From positions 12,153-76,152 of the forward strand of contig JBPCUN010000142.1 of assembly GCA_051011115.1 (NCBI GenBank): a stretch of 64,000 nt of DNA, given 5' to 3'. Made by a program: the position numbers and the translations under genes. Shown here piece by piece: positions 17,203 through 27,196 of the stretch. The notes below the pieces were generated by a model. It worked only from the letters and a program-made list of their open reading frames with translations. It made no database searches and was not told the origin of the DNA. The stretch comes from Profundicola sp051011115 (GTDB taxonomy: Bacteria; Bacteroidota; Bacteroidia; Flavobacteriales; Weeksellaceae). Each line of letters begins with the position of its first letter. The first letter of the stretch is position 1.

Positions 17203-18198
17203 TTATTTATTCATCAGTTTACCGCCGATGTTTCCAACTGTTGAACCTGCACCTGCTCCGGCAATGTTTCCGGTTTTCATTGCAGCTTGATTTACGTTAC
17301 GGGTAAAGTTTCCTGCACCTCCGGCTTGGATTACCCAACCTGTTACTGTCGGTATTGTGAAGTATCCGATAATGCCGATAATCATAAAAATGATATATAC
17401 CGTATTGCTCGTATCAGGTATATAGGTCGGGTCGGCAAGCATTGCTATATCCCTTTCCAGTATGAGGGATTGTATTCTTGCCAGCATCGAGCTGAACAAA
17501 TCGGAAACAGGTAGCCAGAGATATACGCTGACATACCTCGTGATCCACTGTGTGAGCGTGGACTGAAATCCGTCCCACACGGAAATAGCAAAAGCTATTG
17601 GTCCGAGTATGGAAAGGACTATCAGGAAAAACGTCCGTATGGTATCAATAACCAAAGCCGCCGCCTGAAAGAGTATTTCCAGTAAATTGCGAAACCAATC
17701 CTTTATGGCTTTCTCTATCTTGTAGGCTTGCCTGTCCATATACATTCCCGCCATTGTACCAACGTCTGATGGCGACCATCCTAATTCATCCAGCTTTTTA
17801 TCAAACTCTTCGTCTGATACCATATAGGCGGTTTCGGGATTTCGTACCATTGCTTCATATTCCAATTGGTCTTTCTGCTGTTGCAGCTTGTTCAGGTCAA
17901 GCACCTGGTCTTCGAGTATTTGGTGGGTTCCTGTAACCACCGGACTTAGTACCGCATTGATGGTTCCCAACACGATGGTTGGGAAGAACATTATACAAAG
18001 ACCCAAAGCGAAGGGACGCAACAACGGGAACACATCAATAGGTTCTGCTCGGCTTAAAGCTTGCCAAACCTTTAATGCCACATAGAACAACGCTCCCAAT
18101 CCCGCCAAACCTTTAGCTACTGCCGCCATATCGCCTGCAAGCGGCATCATATCGTCATAAAGCGAACGCAGGAGTTCGTGAAGATTATCCCATTCCAT
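17203..18198 (-). CDS. traJ: Conjugative transfer protein TraJ (VirB6-like)
   Basis: A 331-residue polytopic membrane protein (at least five hydrophobic helices, e.g. FALGLCIMFFPTIVLGTI, TFFLIVLSILGPIAFAISVW and VYIIFMIIGIIGYFTIPTVTG). It matches the CTnDOT TraJ family, the counterpart of VirB6. The Gly/Ala-rich tail (AGAGAGSTVGNIGGKL) is typical. Four bases separate it from traI. Confidence 0.92.
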   Translation of the reverse strand: MEWDNLHELLRSLYDDMMPLAGDMAAVAKGLAGLGALFYVALKVWQALSRAEPIDVFPLLRPFALGLCIMFFPTIVLGTINAVLSPVVTGTHQILEDQVLDLNKLQQQKDQLEYEAMVRNPETAYMVSDEEFDKKLDELGWSPSDVGTMAGMYMDRQAYKIEKAIKDWFRNLLEILFQAAALVIDTIRTFFLIVLSILGPIAFAISVWDGFQSTLTQWITRYVSVYLWLPVSDLFSSMLARIQSLILERDIAMLADPTYIPDTSNTVYIIFMIIGIIGYFTIPTVTGWVIQAGGAGNFTRNVNQAAMKTGNIAGAGAGSTVGNIGGKLMNK

Positions 18199-18201
18199 AG
18201 T

Positions 18202-18834
18202 TTACCAGTATTTTTGGTTAGCAGTTCCATAGAGTTCAAGCACTCTTTGGGCATCGTTTTTCTTTTTCGCTCTCAGGTAGCTTACAGAGATATTCTTATT
18301 GGTGTAGTAGCGTACAAGGCTATGGTAATCCTTTACCTCTTTGTACACACGGTCAATAATATCCATACGCTCTTTGTCGTTTAACGAAAGGCTTGAAGAG
18401 GTTATAATCTGCTTCAATTCTTTTAGCAGTTCGGTACTTTCATTGAGCAGTGCCGAATAACCATTGCCAATAGCAACCAATTCCTGTGGTGTAAAATTTG
18501 GGTCGTTCATCATCTTTCCGAAATTCTGCACGTATATTTCGGACACGTCGCCTACTAACAGCACGGTTTGCTGCACCTTTCGGGCATCTTTCACAAGGTT
18601 GTTGATAGCTTTCAGCTTGTCGTAATACTCCTTACCCTGGTCGTACACTTTCTTCACTTCGTTGAAGTTCTTAACGACATTGCTCACGGTGGAAGAAGTC
18701 TGTATGATTTCGTTCGCAGAGTTGATAATTCCTGAAGCCAGGTTTGCAGGGTCGGTTACTACAAATTGGGCTTTCGCTGATGGTGCAACGGCGAGCATTA
18801 GTGCCGTACACACCAGATACAATACTTTTTTCAT
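18202..18834 (-). CDS. traI: Conjugative transfer protein TraI (DUF4141)
   Basis: A 210-residue exported helical protein. The signal peptide ends near AKA|QF and is followed by long helices (ASGIINSANEIIQTSSTVSNVVKNF). This is the VirB5-like or TrbJ-like DUF4141 family and should not be confused with the F-plasmid relaxase of the same name. It sits between traG and traJ as in other Bacteroidetes elements. Confidence 0.88.
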   Translation of the reverse strand: MKKVLYLVCTALMLAVAPSAKAQFVVTDPANLASGIINSANEIIQTSSTVSNVVKNFNEVKKVYDQGKEYYDKLKAINNLVKDARKVQQTVLLVGDVSEIYVQNFGKMMNDPNFTPQELVAIGNGYSALLNESTELLKELKQIITSSSLSLNDKERMDIIDRVYKEVKDYHSLVRYYTNKNISVSYLRAKKKNDAQRVLELYGTANQKYW

Positions 18835-18861
18835 TGTTTCTGAATTTTAAAATGTTAATGA

Positions 18862-21366
18862 CTATTGATTTACTTTGTCACGCCTTTGCATTGCGAGGTG
18901 CTTAATGGCGAGTTCTACATTGCCGTCCAGTTCTGCGGCAAGCTGCATCACTTCCATTTTTTCGGTTTCTTCGGTCGTGTAAGCGAGGTATTCCTCCAAA
19001 CTAACTTCGGTGGCATAGACTGCCGAGTGCGTACCACCTAAGCCAATCCAAACCTCTTTGTAAAGGCGGCTTGCATCATTGTTCATATTGATAGAAAGTA
19101 CCTGCCCTTTTTCCTTATCCGTAAGCCCGAGCATCGCCTGTATATCATCGAACTTGTTCATATACTTGCGTTGGTCTAAAAGGATTTTACAATCGGAATT
19201 GTTGATGATACTTTCTTTCACAATGGGCGACTGGATAATATCATCGACCTCCTGCGTTACCACAATCGCTTCTCCGAAGAACTTCCTAACCGTTTTAAAG
19301 AGGTATTTTATGTATTCTGCCATTCCTTCTTTGGCAATCGCTTTCCACGCTTCTTCAATCAGGATGAGTTTGCGAATACCTTTCAGTCGGCGCATTTTGT
19401 TGATGAACACCTCCATAATGATAATCGTAACTATGGGAAAGAGGATTTTGTGGTCTTTAATCGCATCAATTTCAAACACGATAAAACGTTTGGAAAGCAG
19501 GTCTAACTGCTTATCGGAGTTCAGCAAATAATCATACTCGCCACCTTTGTAGTAAGGTTCGAGTACGTTGAGAAAATTGGCAATGTCAAAGTCCTTTTCC
19601 CTTACCTGCTTTTCCTCCAATACCTTGCGGTAGTCGCCTTTTACATACTCATAGAAGCCGTTGAATGATGGGTAAACATCTTCCGATTTTATTCTTTCGA
19701 TATATCCACTTACCGCATTGGATAAAGCCACTTCTTCTGAACGGGTTGGCGGTTCATCATCACGTTTCCAGAGTGTGAGTATCAAAGTCTTGACACTTTC
19801 TCTCTTTTCAATGTCGAAAACGCCGTCATCGGTATAGAAAGGGTTAAAGGCAATTGGGTTGTCTTCGGTGTATGTGAAGTAAACACCGTCTTCACCTTTG
19901 GTCTTTCCTTTGATGAGTTCGCATAAGCCCTGATAAGAATTACCCGTATCTACCAACAGTACGTGTGCGCCCTGTTCGTAGTATTGCCTTACCATATGAT
20001 TTGTGAAGAACGATTTTCCCGAACCTGACGGACCAAGTATAAACTTGTTCCGGTTCGTGATAATGCCACGCTTCATAGGCAGGTCGGAAATATCCAAATG
20101 GATAGGTTTCCCCGTCAGGCGGTCAGCCATCTTGATACCGAACGGAGAGGGCGAATTGTGGTAGTTGGTTTCTTCCGTGAAGAAGCACAACGCAGGCTCA
20201 ATGAACGTATAAAAACTTTCCTCACTCGGAAAATCACCTGCATTACCGGGCATTCCTGCCCAATACAAAGTAGCCACGTCCGTCGTGTTGTGTCTTGGCT
20301 TGCATTCCATCAATGCCAACGCACTACCGCAATCGTTCTTTAGCTGTTTGAGTTCCGCAGGGTCTTCCGACCACGCCATAATGTTGAAGTGTGCCCTTAC
20401 GGAAGAAAGACCGAACGAATGTGCTTCGTTCAGGTACTTTTCTATCCACTCTTTGTTGATTTGATTGGCACGGCTGTAACGAGCCAGTGAGTGCATATTC
20501 CTTGCGGACTTCTCAAACTTTTGCAGGTTGTCTTCGCTGTTGTCTATAAACAAATACTGATTGTAGATATGGTTGCAGCTTAACAACAAGCCCACAGGTG
20601 CGGCGAATGACAGACGGCAGTCGCTACGGTCGGTAGATAGCTTTTCAAAACGGGTATCTGCCGATACCGTTCCGGGTAGGTCGTCCGTGTCCGAAAGCGT
20701 GTGCAGGCTTAACCTTTTGTTCCCGATACGGACTTCTTCTGTTCCGAGTGCGATGTCCTGCATCGGTGTTCCCGCATCCCTCGATAGCGTAAGGTATTGT
20801 TCCAGTAATCCCTGCTTTTCGCCCGTTCCGATAATGTCGTCTTCGGTAAGGCGTTGCAGGGTTATAAAACCGCTATCGTTTACGATACGTTCAAACTGTG
20901 CCACCGCTTCCATAAAGCGGTGTATCGTTTCCTTGTTCCTGATTTCCTTTGGTATCAGCGAACCTTTACAAAGTGATGAAAAATTACTTTGCATACGCAT
21001 ACGCTCTTTGGTTGTCTTGGTTAAAAAGAGGTAGCAGTAATGGTTTAAGAACGGTCGCTCGTTGAAATGGCGTTGATAGGATTTTGCCAAAAAACTTTGG
21101 TTGTCTTCTGCTAAATCGGGTGCATAGCTTTCTTTGATGTACCAATCCTGTTTGTGGATGACCGTAAAATCCGGCAACGTCTTAATTGCCTTATGCCAGG
21201 CGGAGTGAATAGCTTCATATTCCGCAGAAGCTACGGTAAACAGTTCCGGCAAACGCACTTCAAAGCAGGCGGTAATGTCTGCATCTTTGGAAAGGATGCA
21301 GTTGTTTTCTACTGCCAACAAAGGAAATTTGTTTTCCAGCGTTGTTGTCTTTGCAACGTTTCTCAT
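18862..21366 (-). CDS. traG: Conjugative transfer ATPase TraG (VirB4-like)
   Basis: An 834-residue ATPase powering channel assembly. It has the VirB4 N-terminal domain, then Walker A GPSGSGKSF (about 445), Walker B LILIEEAW (about 672) and the downstream VTQEVDDII and SDCKILLDQR motifs. The start overlaps the traF stop by four bases. Length fits the Bacteroidetes TraG family. Name caution: this is the VirB4 homologue, not the coupling protein (at 38128). Confidence 0.95.
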   Translation of the reverse strand: MRNVAKTTTLENKFPLLAVENNCILSKDADITACFEVRLPELFTVASAEYEAIHSAWHKAIKTLPDFTVIHKQDWYIKESYAPDLAEDNQSFLAKSYQRHFNERPFLNHYCYLFLTKTTKERMRMQSNFSSLCKGSLIPKEIRNKETIHRFMEAVAQFERIVNDSGFITLQRLTEDDIIGTGEKQGLLEQYLTLSRDAGTPMQDIALGTEEVRIGNKRLSLHTLSDTDDLPGTVSADTRFEKLSTDRSDCRLSFAAPVGLLLSCNHIYNQYLFIDNSEDNLQKFEKSARNMHSLARYSRANQINKEWIEKYLNEAHSFGLSSVRAHFNIMAWSEDPAELKQLKNDCGSALALMECKPRHNTTDVATLYWAGMPGNAGDFPSEESFYTFIEPALCFFTEETNYHNSPSPFGIKMADRLTGKPIHLDISDLPMKRGIITNRNKFILGPSGSGKSFFTNHMVRQYYEQGAHVLLVDTGNSYQGLCELIKGKTKGEDGVYFTYTEDNPIAFNPFYTDDGVFDIEKRESVKTLILTLWKRDDEPPTRSEEVALSNAVSGYIERIKSEDVYPSFNGFYEYVKGDYRKVLEEKQVREKDFDIANFLNVLEPYYKGGEYDYLLNSDKQLDLLSKRFIVFEIDAIKDHKILFPIVTIIIMEVFINKMRRLKGIRKLILIEEAWKAIAKEGMAEYIKYLFKTVRKFFGEAIVVTQEVDDIIQSPIVKESIINNSDCKILLDQRKYMNKFDDIQAMLGLTDKEKGQVLSINMNNDASRLYKEVWIGLGGTHSAVYATEVSLEEYLAYTTEETEKMEVMQLAAELDGNVELAIKHLAMQRRDKVNQ

Positions 21367-21695
21367 AGGGCATTCGATTTAAGAGTGAATTTTAAATAGC
21401 GGTGTACAGGCTTGCGACAGATAATATGGCGGGGATGCCTTTTATTAGCCGCTATCTTCATTAATCCGTGTTCGCCATATTTTCTGTTCAGCGAAAAGGT
21501 CTGCCACACAATGAGTGAAGCACCGCCTGCTCCGAGAAACAGGCAGATGTAAGAGTTTACGCCTGCCATATACAGTATCATCACGAAGATGAGCGTACCG
21601 AGTAGTCCGCCAGCGAAGATGAAAAGGTATTGCGCTTTCAAACCTTTAAATTCCACCGTTCTTCCGATGCCTTTGTTTATGTTGTAATTGTTCAT
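21363..21695 (-). CDS. traF: Conjugative transfer protein TraF (DUF4133)
   Basis: A 110-residue protein of the DUF4133 family. MNNYNINKGIGRTVEFKGL leads into two membrane helices (LFIFAGGLLGTLIFVMILYM and SYICLFLGAGGASLIVW), a VirB3-like topology. The ATG at 21695 is chosen since homology starts there. It lies 11 bases after traE ends and overlaps traG by four bases. Confidence 0.9.
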   Translation of the reverse strand: MNNYNINKGIGRTVEFKGLKAQYLFIFAGGLLGTLIFVMILYMAGVNSYICLFLGAGGASLIVWQTFSLNRKYGEHGLMKIAANKRHPRHIICRKPVHRYLKFTLKSNAL

Positions 21696-21706
21696 AAAGC
21701 AAAGGA

Positions 21707-22012
21707 TTAAAGGAAGAATGAACGCAGGATGGTAGCTGCCACGATTAAGAAGATACACGCACCGAACCACGAAGCCGCAGTTTTCGATGTATCGGGGTCG
21801 CCCGAACTGAATTTGTTGTACACCTTAACACCTCCGATTAGCCCGACCACCGCACCGATGGCGTAAATTAATTGGGTTGCGGGGTCGAAATAAGACGTTA
21901 CCATTTGGGTAGCCTCGTTGATACCTGCCGAACCGTTTCCCTGTGCGAACGCACCAATTCCTGACAGCATAGCCACGGCTGCCAGCAAAACTTTTTTTCT
22001 CTGTTTTTTCAT
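21707..22012 (-). CDS. traE: Conjugative transfer protein TraE (DUF4134)
   Basis: A 101-residue small membrane protein with a signal peptide (cleavage near AFA|QG) and two hydrophobic helices (AIGAVVGLIGGVKVYN and GACIFLIVAATILRSFF), as in VirB2-like pilin candidates of the DUF4134 family. First gene of the traE-Q transcript; the element-wide motif is 82-114 bases upstream. Confidence 0.92.
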   Translation of the reverse strand: MKKQRKKVLLAAVAMLSGIGAFAQGNGSAGINEATQMVTSYFDPATQLIYAIGAVVGLIGGVKVYNKFSSGDPDTSKTAASWFGACIFLIVAATILRSFFL

Positions 22013-22093
22013 AATTGAAACACATTAATTTGTTACTGTTATCCCGCACCTTGCGGTCTTTCGGGACAAAGGTGTTTCAGAAAATGAGGCGGT

Positions 22094-22126
22094 CTAACAA
22101 AGTGGCAGTCAGAGGAAGTGTTTGGC
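22094..22126. repeat. Phased motif pair, site b
   Basis: GGAAGTGTTTGGC at 22114-22126, with a half copy GGCAGT 10 bases upstream and a TGGC end 20 bases upstream. It lies between traE and the divergent XRE gene. A CACCTTTG box nearer traE (about 22066-22073, minus strand) could be its -7 element. Confidence 0.55.
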
Positions 22127-22182
22127 TGTGAGTGGCTTTATTGGTTTAATTCGAATTACTTCGCAATAAAGTTTTTCCACAA

Positions 22183-22229
22183 TTTGGATTGCTATGAAAT
22201 ATTTGCATAAATTTGACACAATATGTCAA
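22183..22229 (+). promoter_or_regulatory. Promoter and operator of the defence cassette
   Basis: TTTGG (22183) and TAAATTTG (22208-22215), 20 bases apart, match the Bacteroidetes -33 and -7 elements. An inverted repeat ttgaca-N5-tgtcaa (22213-22229) overlaps the -7 box, the likely start site and the first ATG. A further half site, tgtcaa, lies near 22239. The XRE protein encoded next is the likely repressor. Confidence 0.6.
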
Positions 22230-22237
22230 CGGAAGTT

Positions 22238-22549
22238 ATGTCAACAGAAACAATAGGAGAAAAATTAAGACACATTCGAGAGGAAAGGGAACTACCTCTG
22301 CGGAAAGTTGCAGCCTTACTGGATATTGATGTTGCTATTTTAAGTAAAATGGAACGAGGGGAACGGAAAATAACAAAGGAGATAATACTGAAACTTGCAG
22401 ATATATATCACTGTAACTCAGATGAACTTATGGTTTCATTCCTAAGCGACAAAATTCTATATGAAATTCAAGATGAAGATTTGGGTATGAAAGCACTGAA
22501 AGTGGCAGAGGAAAGAGCAAAATATATAAAACAGAATAAGAAGAAATGA
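22238..22549 (+). CDS. XRE family controller protein
   Basis: A 103-residue regulator with an XRE helix-turn-helix (GEKLRHIREERELPLRKVAALLDIDVAILSKMERGERKIT) and a helical tail. Small XRE proteins in front of restriction-modification genes are usually controller (C) proteins that delay nuclease expression. An upstream ATG at 22223 would coincide with the predicted transcription start and the operator, so 22238 is preferred. The stop overlaps the next start (ATGA). Confidence 0.88.
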   Translation: MSTETIGEKLRHIREERELPLRKVAALLDIDVAILSKMERGERKITKEIILKLADIYHCNSDELMVSFLSDKILYEIQDEDLGMKALKVAEERAKYIKQNKKK

Positions 22550-25530
22550 CAATAAAGCAACTCATAGAAAAATATTCTGCTAACAGAAAATATTACTTAA
22601 CAAACAAGTATAACGAAACACTGCTTCGCAGTGATTTCTTAGACCCATTTTTCGAGTTGTTGGGCTGGGATATTAAAAATAATTCAGGAAAATCAACCAA
22701 CGAAAGAGAAGTAATTTTAGAAGAAGCATTAAAAGCAAATGTTTCCGAGCATTCAAAAAAACCAGATTATACTTTCCGCTTGTTTTCTGAAAGAAAATTC
22801 TTTTTGGAAGCAAAAAAACCTTGCGTAGCAATTGAAGCAAGTAACGACACAGCTAAACAAGTAAGGCGGTACGGCTTTACAGCCAAATTGAAAATTTCCG
22901 TTCTTTCAAACTTTGAATACTTAATCATTTACGACACTTCGGTAAAAGTCGATGAAACCGACAATTACAATAAGGCATTAATCAAAAAATATCATTATAC
23001 CGAATATGAAAGTAAGTTTGAAGAAATCAAAAAGCTATTGGGTAAGGACGCTGTGTATTCAGGTGCGTTCGATACCGAATGGCAAACTATTGAAAACAAA
23101 CTAAATCAATATTCAATTGATACACTTTTTCTACAACAATTTAACGAATGGAGAAAGTTATTAGGAAGTGAGATATATAAACACGACCCTAAAATAAAAG
23201 AGCAGGAATTAAACGATATTGTTCAAAGCTATTTGAATAGGATTTTGTTCTTGCGTGTTTGTGAAGACAGAAATTTAGAAGATTATCAAACGCTTTTAGC
23301 CTTTGCCAACACAAGTGATTTTAAAGCATTAATCAAAAAATTTGAACAAGCTGACAAACGCTATAATTCAGGATTATTTGACCAGTTACTTAAAGATAAA
23401 ATTGTAGAAAATATTAGCTCTGCATTTTGGACAATTATTAAGCAATTGTATTATCCAGAAAGCCCTTACTCATTTAGTGTATTTTCATCCGATATCTTAG
23501 GTAGCATTTATGAGATTTTCTTATCTGAAAAACTGACTGTACAAAACGGAATAGTTGAATTGGTAAAGAAGCCTGAAAATGTGGATAGAGATATTGTAAC
23601 TACGCCAACATTTATCATCAATGATATTTTGCGGAATACGGTTTTACCAAAATGTAAGGACAAGACCGACAAAGAAATTCTGAAACTGAAATTTGCAGAC
23701 ATCGCTTGCGGTTCAGGTGCATTCTTATTGGAACTTTTTCAGTTGTTGAATGATATTTTAATTGACTACTATTTAAAAGCAGACAAAACAAAACTTATTC
23801 AAACCAATATCAACACTTACAAACTTCCTTTCAAAATAAAGAGAGAACTATTATTGAATTGTGTTTACGGAGTTGATAAGGATTACAATGCAGTAGAAGC
23901 TGCAAAATTTGGCTTATTACTCAAATTATTGGAAGATGAAAATACATCATCGACCAACACAAGCAAACCAGTTTTACCTGATTTATCAATTAATATTTTC
24001 TTCGGAAATAGTTTATTAAATCCAACACAAGTTGAAAAGAAAAACCAAACAATCATCAATCCGTTTGATTTTTCAAAACTTCGTTTTGATGTAATTATTG
24101 GTAATCCGCCTTATATGAAGTCGGAGGATATGAAAAATATTACACCGCTTGAATTACCGCTTTACAAAGCAAATTATACGTCTGCTTACAAGCAGTTTGA
24201 CAAATACTTTTTGTTCCTTGAACAAGGTATAAACTTGTTAAATAATGATGGTGTTTTAGGTTATATTGTTCCAAGTAAGTTTACTAAAGTTGGTGCAGGT
24301 AAAAAATTGAGAGAAGAGCTTTCAACAAAAGGTTATTTGCATTCAATCGTTTCGTTTGGTGCTAATCAGGTTTTTGCAGACAAAACAACTTATACTTGTT
24401 TGCTGATTTTAAACAAAACACCGCAAAAAACTTTTCAATATGCAGAAGTAAAAAGCCTGAAAAGCTGGAAAGTTCGTGAACCAGAAGCTGTAAAATATAC
24501 TTCTAAGAAAACTGAAGAATTAGACAATGAAGTCTGGGTTTTAGTTCCACCCGAATTAACCAATGCTTACAACAACATCATTGCCCAAAGTTCCAAACTG
24601 ATTGCTTTAGTTGGTAGCGAAAATATTTTTAATGGTATCCAAACAAGTGCTAATGACATTTACATCTTCATTCCAACGAAAGAAGATGCGAAGCATTATT
24701 ATTTTTCCAAAAAGGGAGTTGATTACAAAATTGAAAAGGCGATTACCAAACCTTATTTTCAAACATCATCAGGAGAAGACAACCTATATACCTACAGAAC
24801 TTTCAAGCCAAATGCGAGAGTTGTTTATCCTTACCAAAACACGAAAAAAGGTATTGATGTAATTCCACTAACAGAAATTCAAATGAAATATCCGCTTGCT
24901 TTTGGCTATTTACAGAAACATAAAGCAAATCTGAACAATCCGAAAAGAGATATTAAACCAGAACCTACAACAGCAAACGAATGGCACCGTTTCGGAAGAC
25001 AACAAGGACTAAGCATTTCGGATAAAAAAGAAAAGATAATACTTGGTGTATTGTCGAGTGGCGACAAATATGCAATAGATAATTACGGAACGCTTTTTAC
25101 ATCGGGCGGAACAGCAGGCTACTGTGCAATTACAATGCCTGATAATTTCGATTATTCCACATATTACATTCAGGCAATACTAAACTCAAAATATGTTGAG
25201 TGGTTTGTAATCTTAACAGGCGAAGTATTTAGAGGAAGTTATTTTGCAAGAGGCACTAAAGTCCTCAACAATTTGCCTATTCGCATCATTGACTTTGCGA
25301 ATGCGACAGAAAAAGCACTTCACGACAAAATTGTTGAAACACAAAAAGAACTTATCCGCATACAAGACCAAATAGACGTGAATGTAGGAAACAAAAGGAC
25401 TTTGACACCACTACAGGGACAATTTACAAGAGAAAAAGCAAATTTAGAAAAGCTGTTAGCCAAATTATATGATTTAGGCGATGACGATTTATTAATCCCT
25501 TTAATCAAAGATTTGTATGAAACTAATTGA
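22546..25530 (+). CDS. Type IIG-like restriction-modification enzyme (Eco57I class)
   Basis: A 994-residue fusion of nuclease, adenine methylase and specificity parts. The N-terminus has a type I HsdR-like nuclease fold with a PD-ExK signature (Asp74, Glu88, Lys90 in FLEAKKP). A helical part follows, then methylase motif I DIACGSGAF (about 385) and motif IV NPPY (about 522). A TaqI-like target-recognition region with the segments KGVDYKIEKAITKP and GLFTSGGT-like (TLFTSGGTAGYCAI) completes it. The enzyme would cut unmodified foreign DNA and methylate self DNA. It overlaps the second methylase by 14 bases, more AT-rich than the tra genes. Confidence 0.88.
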   Translation: MTIKQLIEKYSANRKYYLTNKYNETLLRSDFLDPFFELLGWDIKNNSGKSTNEREVILEEALKANVSEHSKKPDYTFRLFSERKFFLEAKKPCVAIEASNDTAKQVRRYGFTAKLKISVLSNFEYLIIYDTSVKVDETDNYNKALIKKYHYTEYESKFEEIKKLLGKDAVYSGAFDTEWQTIENKLNQYSIDTLFLQQFNEWRKLLGSEIYKHDPKIKEQELNDIVQSYLNRILFLRVCEDRNLEDYQTLLAFANTSDFKALIKKFEQADKRYNSGLFDQLLKDKIVENISSAFWTIIKQLYYPESPYSFSVFSSDILGSIYEIFLSEKLTVQNGIVELVKKPENVDRDIVTTPTFIINDILRNTVLPKCKDKTDKEILKLKFADIACGSGAFLLELFQLLNDILIDYYLKADKTKLIQTNINTYKLPFKIKRELLLNCVYGVDKDYNAVEAAKFGLLLKLLEDENTSSTNTSKPVLPDLSINIFFGNSLLNPTQVEKKNQTIINPFDFSKLRFDVIIGNPPYMKSEDMKNITPLELPLYKANYTSAYKQFDKYFLFLEQGINLLNNDGVLGYIVPSKFTKVGAGKKLREELSTKGYLHSIVSFGANQVFADKTTYTCLLILNKTPQKTFQYAEVKSLKSWKVREPEAVKYTSKKTEELDNEVWVLVPPELTNAYNNIIAQSSKLIALVGSENIFNGIQTSANDIYIFIPTKEDAKHYYFSKKGVDYKIEKAITKPYFQTSSGEDNLYTYRTFKPNARVVYPYQNTKKGIDVIPLTEIQMKYPLAFGYLQKHKANLNNPKRDIKPEPTTANEWHRFGRQQGLSISDKKEKIILGVLSSGDKYAIDNYGTLFTSGGTAGYCAITMPDNFDYSTYYIQAILNSKYVEWFVILTGEVFRGSYFARGTKVLNNLPIRIIDFANATEKALHDKIVETQKELIRIQDQIDVNVGNKRTLTPLQGQFTREKANLEKLLAKLYDLGDDDLLIPLIKDLYETN

Positions 25531-27154
25531 GAACGCAACAGCCGAAAAATTAAGGGGTGGATTTTATACACCTGAACCCATTGCGGAGTTTATTTTGCGT
25601 TGGGGTACTAATGGTAGTAACAATTTTGACATACTTGAACCGAGTTGTGGCGATGGTGTATTCTTGGAACAATTAAAGAATTTAAAATCAAAATACAATT
25701 CCATTACAGCCATTGAGTTTGACGAAGTAGAAGCAAAAAAAGCCGATAAAATTGAACTTAAAAACAAGCAGGTAATCAATGATGATTTTCATACCTACTG
25801 CAATAACACAGAAAAGCGTTTTGATTTAGTGGTGGGTAATCCACCTTATATCCGCTTTCAGTTTTTCGACAGAAATCAGCAAGCAGAAGCAGAAAATATT
25901 TTTGTTAGAGCAGAATTAAAATATTCCAAATTGACCAACGCTTGGGTTTCATTCGTGGTTGGTTCATCCCTTTTGTTGAAAGACAAAGGTGGAAAAATCG
26001 GCTTTGTTTTACCAGCAGAAATCTTACAGGTTTCCTTTGCTTTGCAATTGCGAAAATTCCTTGCTCATTTCTACAACAAAATCAATATCATTTCTTTTGA
26101 AAAATTAGTTTTCCCTGATATTCAGCAAGAAGTTGTTTTATTGCTTTGCGAAAAGAACGGAACACAGGAACACAACATTGAACACATCGAATTAAAAGAT
26201 GCAAACGAATTAAAAACGCTTGACACAGCAAGATTAAAAAGTCCTCAAAAGAAAATTGATTTCAAATCCAACAAATGGACTTTCTATTTTTTAGAACAGG
26301 AAGAAATTGACTTTTTAGAAACCATTGCGAAGAAAAGAAACATTGCAACACTTGGAAAGTACGCAAACGTTGAAGTCGGTATTACTACAGGAGCAAACAA
26401 TTATTTTACAGTTCCGCTTACTACCGTTGAAGAATATAATCTTTACGACTATGCCAAACCGATGGTGGGGAGAAGTGTGCAAGTAAATAGTGTTATTTTC
26501 ACAAAAGAAGATTGGGAAAAGAACAAATTTTCCAAAGCCAAAGCACATTTGTTAGCGTTTCCTGACAGGCAAAACCTTGACCAAAACAACGGAGCAGTGA
26601 AATATATTGCTCACGGAGAAAGTTTGAATATCCATAAAGGTTATAAAACAGGGATTAGAAATAATTGGTTTGTAGTGCCGTCCTTAAAAATTTCCGATGC
26701 TTTGTTTATCAGGCGAAACAACCTTTATCCAAGGTTAATCATAAATGAAGCAGAAGCCTACACAACTGATACTATGCATCGTGTTTTTGTAAAGCCTGAC
26801 ACCGATATTAAGGCATTGACTGCAAGTTATTACAATTCGCTTTCATTAGCATTTACAGAAGTTTCAGGACGAAGCCACGGAGGAGGCGTATTAGAATTAA
26901 TGCCCAATGAAGCAGAGAAAATATTACTTCCATATCATAAAGACAATGCAGAAATGTTGTCAAGAATTGATGAATTAATCCGAGACAAAACAGACATTGA
27001 AGAGGTATTAAAAATAACTAATGAAGTAATCTTAAAACAGCATTACGGCTTGACGCAAAAGGAAATTGATTTGGCTCATAGTATTTGGAAAAAATTGTCT
27101 AAACGTAGGTTAAATAGAGGAAAAAAAAATAATAAAGGGCAAGCATCAGAGTAA
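25517..27154 (+). CDS. N6-adenine DNA methyltransferase (Eco57I-like)
   Basis: A 545-residue methylase: GGFYTPEPIAEFIL (15-28) and motif I EPSCGDGVF (41-49) bind SAM, and NPPYIRF (108-114) is the adenine-methylase catalytic motif. A C-terminal target-recognition region follows (VEVGITTGANNYFTV, then SGRSHGGGVLEL). No nuclease motif. It may modify the second strand or half of an asymmetric site left by the upstream enzyme, a common arrangement for type IIG systems. The basic tail KRRLNRGKKNNK is unusual. Confidence 0.88.
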   Translation: MKLIENATAEKLRGGFYTPEPIAEFILRWGTNGSNNFDILEPSCGDGVFLEQLKNLKSKYNSITAIEFDEVEAKKADKIELKNKQVINDDFHTYCNNTEKRFDLVVGNPPYIRFQFFDRNQQAEAENIFVRAELKYSKLTNAWVSFVVGSSLLLKDKGGKIGFVLPAEILQVSFALQLRKFLAHFYNKINIISFEKLVFPDIQQEVVLLLCEKNGTQEHNIEHIELKDANELKTLDTARLKSPQKKIDFKSNKWTFYFLEQEEIDFLETIAKKRNIATLGKYANVEVGITTGANNYFTVPLTTVEEYNLYDYAKPMVGRSVQVNSVIFTKEDWEKNKFSKAKAHLLAFPDRQNLDQNNGAVKYIAHGESLNIHKGYKTGIRNNWFVVPSLKISDALFIRRNNLYPRLIINEAEAYTTDTMHRVFVKPDTDIKALTASYYNSLSLAFTEVSGRSHGGGVLELMPNEAEKILLPYHKDNAEMLSRIDELIRDKTDIEEVLKITNEVILKQHYGLTQKEIDLAHSIWKKLSKRRLNRGKKNNKGQASE

Positions 27155-27196
27155 GGAGATGAGAATATAAACTAATCAAATACTATAACCACTATT

